This document shows, piece by piece, positions 59,380-64,000 of a stretch of DNA of 64,000 bases. The position numbers and the translations under genes are program-made. The notes beneath the pieces were generated by a model, which ran no database searches, was not told the DNA's origin, and saw only the letters and a list, made by a program, of their open reading frames with translations. Origin of the DNA: Salinimicrobium sp963709775 (GTDB lineage: Bacteria; Bacteroidota; Bacteroidia; Flavobacteriales; Flavobacteriaceae); NCBI GenBank assembly GCA_963709775.1, contig CAVPXS010000022.1, forward strand, positions 1-64,000, in the 5' to 3' direction. Every line of letters begins with the position of its first letter. Position 1 is the stretch's first letter.

Positions 59380-61804
59380 ATGATGATGTTACAGCAAAAC
59401 AACATTCCCACGCCTCCCGAAGAGGAAGCGACATTAAAAGAACAAATGGCCCCGTACCTTAAACGCTGGCCCTGGTTTGCAGGCGGGCTTCTTCTTTGCC
59501 TCACTGCAGTTTTTCTATACATGCATTTTGCCACTCCTGTATATCAAACTGTAGCAACCCTGCAAATAAAAGATGAACAGGGAACAAATGCGGGACCCTC
59601 TGAACTAGCAGCATTTTCAAATATGGGTGGCCTTTTTGGCGGAATGGGCACCAACTCCATTGAAAATGAGTTGGAAATGTTCCGCTCAAAGAGACTTATT
59701 ACCAACGTAGCCAAAGAGCTAAACCTGAATATCCGCTATTTTCAGGAAGAGGTCTTTCCTGAAAAAGAGTTGTTTAACAGGAGACCATTCAATATTCAGG
59801 TAACGACTTTTGATGAAGCAGCTTTTTCAGAAATTGCAGAGGAAGAAGGTGAAACTTTTCCGTTCTACGTCAATATTACATCCAGAAGTACCTATACCAT
59901 AGCAAACAGGCAGAAAGGATGGACAAAAGAAATGAGCTTCGGTGAATCCCTAAAGCTTCCTTATGCAGAAATAACATTGACTCCCAATTTTTCTGAACAA
60001 GGTTTCGACCGGGCCATTGAAAGAGGTTTAATAAGAGTAGAATTCAGTACCATTGAAGATGCAGCTGCAGCATACCGGGAGGAAATTGAGGTAAATCTAA
60101 CCGGAAAGAATTCCAGCCACATAAAGATTATCCTTAATGATCCCGTTAAAGACAAAGCTCAACAAATCCTGGATCAATTGATCTACCAGTACAACCGGGA
60201 AGCTATAAAAGATAAAAATCTGGTGTCGTCTAACACAGCTAATTTTATTGAGGACCGTCTACAGATCATCACCCTCGAACTGGACTCGGTAGAGACCGGA
60301 AAGGAACAGTTTAAAAAGGCCAATAACCTGACAAATATTGAAGAGGAATCCCGTCTTTTTATTGAGGATGTGAGTGAATTCAGAAAACGAGCAATTAGAG
60401 GTAGAAACTCAGCTGGAATTGGCTAATACCATGATCGACTACCTAAAGAACAGCGGCAAGGACGGGCTTCTTCCTGCCAATCTCGGCTTCGAGGAAGAAG
60501 GAGTTGTGAACATTATCCAGTCCTATAATCAGTTGGTGCTCGAAAGAGATCGCATTCTTCCATCCACAACTTCCTTGAATCCAGTGATTATAAACCTGAA
60601 TCACCAGATCCAGCAAATAAAAGCAAATGTACTGCAGAGTTTAGAGAACATGCGTACTTCTTTGCAGATCGCCCAGAATGACCTCAATGCCAGGGAGGCA
60701 ACAATTGAAGGACAGATCTCGGAAGTGCCTTCCAAAGAGAAAGAATTTAGAAATATAGAACGGCAGCAAAATATCAAAGAGGCCCTGTACCTGTTCCTGC
60801 TTCAAAAAAGGGAAGAAACCTCTCTGTCTTTGGCTGTCACTGCTCCCAAGGCAAAAATAGTAGATGCCGCCTACAGCATAAAAAAACCGGTTTCTCCCAA
60901 GCCATCCTTATTAATTCTGACAGCTTTGATCCTGGGAACTCTAATTCCATTTCTGATTATCTATATCAGAAATAAGTCCGACGACACTATAACGGACCGC
61001 ACTGATATTGAAAAAATTACCACCGATATTCCTATTGTCGGGGAGATCCCGAGATTATCTAAAAAGGAGAGTGAAATGATCACCACCAATGACAGGTCGG
61101 TACTTGCCGAATCTTTCCGCATCCTGCATACCAACCTCCAGTACCTCCTTGCCGCTAATGAAGAGAAAGAAAGCGCATATAACATTTTTGTTACCTCCAC
61201 AATAAAAGGAGAAGGAAAAACCCTGGTATCATTCAATTTCGCCCTCACTCTGGCCAATTCCGGAAAAAAAGTAATAATAGTAGGAGCCGATCTGCGGAAT
61301 CCCCAGTTACAGCGTTTTGAAAAAGATGCGCGCCAACACCGGGGAGTCAGTGATTACCTCATAAACAACAAATTAGACCTTAAAGACCTGATAAGCAGAT
61401 CCAGCTTTCATTCAAACCTGGACATGCTGGCTTCGGGAACTATTCCCCCCAACCCTACAGAGTTGTTGAGAAATAAGAAAATAGCTACGCTATTCCGGGA
61501 ACTGGAAAGCATGTATGATTATGTAATTGTGGATACGGCACCTTCCCTACTGGTTTCTGATACATTTTTAATAAACCAGTATGCCGATCTTACCCTGTAC
61601 GTTTCCCGTGCAGGCTACACGAATAAAAAGTCCTTAAAGTTTGCAGTAGATGCAAAAAGGGATGGCAAACTAAAGAACCTGAGTTTTGTTCTGAATGCTG
61701 TTGAAGCAGGGAGCTTCGGGTACGGCAATAAATATGGTTATGCTTACGGCGAGGAGACTGAAAGCTTCTGGAAAAAACTGCGGGGAAAAGCAGCTTTTTG
61801 GTAG
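59380..61804 (+). pseudogene. wzc: Polysaccharide co-polymerase / tyrosine autokinase (Wzc family, locus 2), one frameshift
   Basis: Together about 808 residues. First frame (59380-60426): Wzz domain with helix FAGGLLLCLTAVFLYMHFAT P, QTVATLQIKDEQG, and a coiled coil. A one-base indel at about 60375-60385 shifts to the second frame (from about 60374): ENEQLEVETQLELANTMIDY, second helix LILTALILGTLIPFLIIYIR, then kinase motifs TSTIKGEGKTLVSFNFALTL (Walker A), IIVGADLRNPQL (Walker A') and YDYVIVDTAPSLL (Walker B). The tail SFGYGNKYGYAYGEE has fewer tyrosines than the locus-1 homologue. Both Wzc genes in the window carry one shift in the coiled-coil or Wzz part, each of which could be a sequencing error. 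Confidence 0.88.
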
Positions 61805-62031
61805 GATTGAATTTAGAAGTACGAATTTAGAAGTACGAAGTTCACGGCAGTATCAGCTTTGAGCTGGCAGTATAAAATCATCACTTCGAGCCTGCCCACC
61901 CCAGGTGGGTGTTTTTTTCCTGAGCGGGAGCGAAGGAGAAAATGTATCGGGAAGCGTTTGTTCCCCCCTCTTCCTGAAGGAGTCGTAAAGAATTATGTTC
62001 AATCATTAAAACGAGGAAGCCACACCCATTC
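61805..62031 (+). terminator. Gap with terminator after wzc
   Basis: TTTAGAAGTACGAATTTAGAAGTACGAAG words (61811-61841) follow the stop. CCCACC-CCA-GGTGGG with TGTTTTTTT at 61895-61918 is a rho-independent terminator. The rest (61919-62031) shows no gene. Confidence 0.72.
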
Positions 62032-63423
62032 ATGACCTCTCAAAAAATGAAATTTAGCAGCATTTTTATGCTGCTAATTCTTTTTAGCACCCATAGCCTC
62101 TCCGGTCAAACTCATTATTCCCTGTTGACAGAGCTCCGAACCCAGTTCTCAACTCAGGACGAACTGCCTTTCTGGATGTACAACAATCAGAGGGGGCGGG
62201 TTTCCAACGAAACTAATCTGTTGGGACTTCTCTCCGGAAAAGTCATTCACAGCCTGGACTCTCAGGCAGTAATAGAAGCAGGAGCCGGCGTGGTCGTACG
62301 TAATGGTCTGGAAAAAGAATTAGCCCTGGACGAGCTGTATGTTCAATACAGGAACAGACATTTTTACGCCACAGCCGGAGCCAGGCAAAGAAAAAAACTG
62401 TACCGCGGCCTTAGCGCCACCAATGAAAACATTCTCTGGTCTTTAAATGCCCGGCCCTTACCTGGGGTGGAAATAGGAACAACAGAACCGGTCTTCCTTT
62501 TTCCCGGCATAGGATTCAAAGCAAGGTGGGGAGAATATATTCTTGAAAAGGACCGGCATGTGCCCCGGGCACGGGTACATCACAAAAAATTTAATTTGGT
62601 CCTAAGACCTGCTAAAGACTGGCAGATAACAGCCGGAATACAGCATTTCGCCCAGTGGGGAGGAATCTCTCCCGACAAAGGTCCACAACCTAACGCTTTT
62701 AGAGATTACATAAGGATCGTCTCTGGAAGACAAGGCGGGGAGAATGCCATAAAGGGCGAGATCAACAACTCCCTTGGAAACCACCTTGGCTCCTATGAGG
62801 TGGAGGTAAAAAGAAAGCTTAATAGTCATAATTTTAGTCTAATCTATAACAGCATATTCGAGGATGGCACGGGAAGCCGGCTTGCCAATTTTCCCGATGG
62901 CCGCTACGGCCTTTTCTGGAAGAAAAATTCATCTGCCGGTCTCATCTCCGGTGTGCTTTATGAATTTTATTATACAAAGAACCAAAGCTATGGAGTAAAC
63001 AAATTTGGTGCAGATAATTATTTCAATCACCTCCTCGTGTACAATTCCGGCTGGACCCACTTCAAACAGCCTATAGGTGCTCCTTTCTTTCTTTACGATA
63101 AACAGGAAAACAGGTTTATCAGCAATAAATTTTTAGCCCATCATATAGGAGCAATGGGGAATTTAGGCTCTGCTTACAACCCGTACCCCTACCGGCTTAT
63201 GTTAAGCTATAGTCATCATGAAGGTACCTACCGAGATGATGTAATTCCCGCAGACCGGGAACCAAAGACCATCTCTACTTACTTCATCACCCGCCTCTAT
63301 AACGAAAACTCCAAAACCTCCCTTTCCCGCCTCACCCTCGACTTGTTCTTTGCCGCCGATTACAGCAATCACTGGAAGCCCAATTTTGGTACGGGATTAA
63401 GTCTGATCTATGTCATTAAATAA
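62032..63423 (+). CDS. Capsule assembly protein Wzi family
   Basis: A 463-residue outer-membrane barrel. Signal peptide SSIFMLLILFSTHSLSGQ ends at about residue 27. LLTELRTQFSTQDELPFWMY NNQRGRVS is the typical Wzi start ('LpfW...rG.v'), followed by alternating strands with QYRNRHFYATAGARQRKKLY, GIQHFAQWGGISP (Wzi 'H.aQWGG' hallmark) and DYIRIVSGRQGG. It anchors or organises the capsule at the cell surface. ATG 62032 and ATG 62047 are both possible. It follows the terminator after wzc, so it may have its own promoter. Confidence 0.9.
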   Translation: MTSQKMKFSSIFMLLILFSTHSLSGQTHYSLLTELRTQFSTQDELPFWMYNNQRGRVSNETNLLGLLSGKVIHSLDSQAVIEAGAGVVVRNGLEKELALDELYVQYRNRHFYATAGARQRKKLYRGLSATNENILWSLNARPLPGVEIGTTEPVFLFPGIGFKARWGEYILEKDRHVPRARVHHKKFNLVLRPAKDWQITAGIQHFAQWGGISPDKGPQPNAFRDYIRIVSGRQGGENAIKGEINNSLGNHLGSYEVEVKRKLNSHNFSLIYNSIFEDGTGSRLANFPDGRYGLFWKKNSSAGLISGVLYEFYYTKNQSYGVNKFGADNYFNHLLVYNSGWTHFKQPIGAPFFLYDKQENRFISNKFLAHHIGAMGNLGSAYNPYPYRLMLSYSHHEGTYRDDVIPADREPKTISTYFITRLYNENSKTSLSRLTLDLFFAADYSNHWKPNFGTGLSLIYVIK

Positions 63424-63734
63424 CAAAGATTGATTATACTGATCTTAAAAAATAATCTTTTTTTCCAATATATCCCCCTCAATAAAGGGAGCCGGGAAAA
63501 GCATATGCGAAAAGGTGTGAGATCTGCGGGAAATAATCAGTAATCGGTTGTGAATTGTCGGTCGGAAAAGCCGTTATCCATTCGCTTTTTTACATCTTTG
63601 CGAGGGAGCTATTTGGAGCGACCGCGGCAATCTCCTTCTCGAGGATACGCGTGACAAAATCATTTCCTCATTCTTTCACCTCAACCTCTTTTCCGGTTTT
63701 AACCTTTAACGGTCAGAAGTATATTTTCGAGGGA
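63424..63734. repeat. Gap after wzi with repeat fragments
   Basis: No gene. CAATAAAGGGAGCCGGGAAAAG near 63479 resembles a family-F half; 63597-63637 is an inverted half family B (CTTTGCGAGGGAGC...GACCGCGGCAATCTCC). Confidence 0.55.
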
Positions 63735-63770
63735 TAAAAAGAAACCCACCTTCATTAAAAAGTGGGTTCC
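63735..63770 (-). terminator. Rho-independent terminator for the leftward gene
   Basis: Read on the minus strand: GGAACCCAC, loop, GTGGGTTTC, then TTTTT. It lies 23 bases after the stop of the gene at 63793. Confidence 0.8.
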
Positions 63771-63792
63771 TAATCTATTTATAAAATCAATC

Positions 63793-64000
63793 TTACTGCC
63801 TTTCCATAGCCTTAACATCAGCGCCAAGTCCGCTGAGGTCGGGATCATAGATCCAGATCTCAGATCGCTTCCCGTCTGTTGTTTCGCCCCATTCTTTCAT
63901 AAAATCTTTCCAGCTTTCCTGTCCATACATCTCTTCGTAGGCCTGAACGAATTTTGGATCTTCTCCCAGCCAGGCCATATCATCAAAAAAGAAAACCATC
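63793..64000 (-). CDS. C-terminal end of an unidentified protein (partial)
   Basis: At least 68 residues visible, acidic and Trp/Met-rich: DDMAWLGEDPKFVQAYEEMY, GQESWKDFMKEWGETTDGKR, SEIWIYDPDLSGLGADVKAM ERQ. The frame runs to the window edge, so the methionine at 63999 may or may not be the start. No membrane segment. I do not recognise a family. A good terminator follows it, so it ends a real transcript that comes from the right. Confidence 0.6.
   Translation of the reverse strand, partial: MVFFFDDMAWLGEDPKFVQAYEEMYGQESWKDFMKEWGETTDGKRSEIWIYDPDLSGLGADVKAMERQ

Overview
The window looks like chromosomal DNA of a marine or halophilic Flavobacteriaceae-type Bacteroidota. Evidence: a 1,119-residue SecA preceded by a DUF2795 gene, kynurenine 3-monooxygenase, DUF2911 and DUF4199 proteins, genes without Shine-Dalgarno sequences, promoters of the TTG-N19/21-TANNTTTG type, and an UpxY-like NusG paralogue heading a capsule locus. 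I cannot name the genus. I saw no rRNA, tRNA or CRISPR array.

Layout. (1) 1-17.4 kb is a surface-polysaccharide region: sugar aminotransferase, membrane protein, GT4 glycosyltransferase, neuB/neuC/neuA-type nonulosonic acid genes and asnB on +, then Wzc and Wza export genes, an outer-membrane barrel protein and the GDP-fucose genes fcl and gmd on -. Most genes here carry frameshifts (neuA has four). (2) 17.4-34.8 kb is core and accessory genes separated by long repeat-filled gaps: ABC-F ATPase, a RAYT transposase inside its own REP hairpins, a methyltransferase split by low-complexity DNA, LolD-like ATPase, cobalamin adenosyltransferase, DUF2795, SecA, a P19-like/VIT/ferritin-like iron module, DUF2911, and an IS200-like transposase followed by five double-hairpin repeats. 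(3) 34.8-42.6 kb is a tandem duplication of about 3.8 kb carrying an ECF sigma factor, an anti-sigma-like membrane protein, a secreted protein with 11-residue helical repeats, and an M23 peptidase. Copy 2 is decaying; both copies share one frameshift. (4) 42.8-47.3 kb holds KMO, a small membrane protein, a four-helix-bundle protein, an SDR and a lipoprotein. (5) 48.2-63.4 kb is a second, mostly intact capsule locus: UpxY/NusG, Wzx, WlbB and WlbA homologues, a probable polymerase, two glycosyltransferases, WecB, a soluble-looking sugar transferase, Wza, Wzc (one frameshift) and Wzi.

The most unusual property is the intergenic DNA. At least seven repeat families occupy almost every gap. One is low-complexity 'word' DNA with a strand rule: G/T-rich words follow gene 3' ends and A/C-rich words precede starts, read in the gene's own direction. 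The same boundary-like DNA also interrupts a methyltransferase gene. The other families are hairpin (REP-like) elements, two of them directly attached to Y1 transposase genes.
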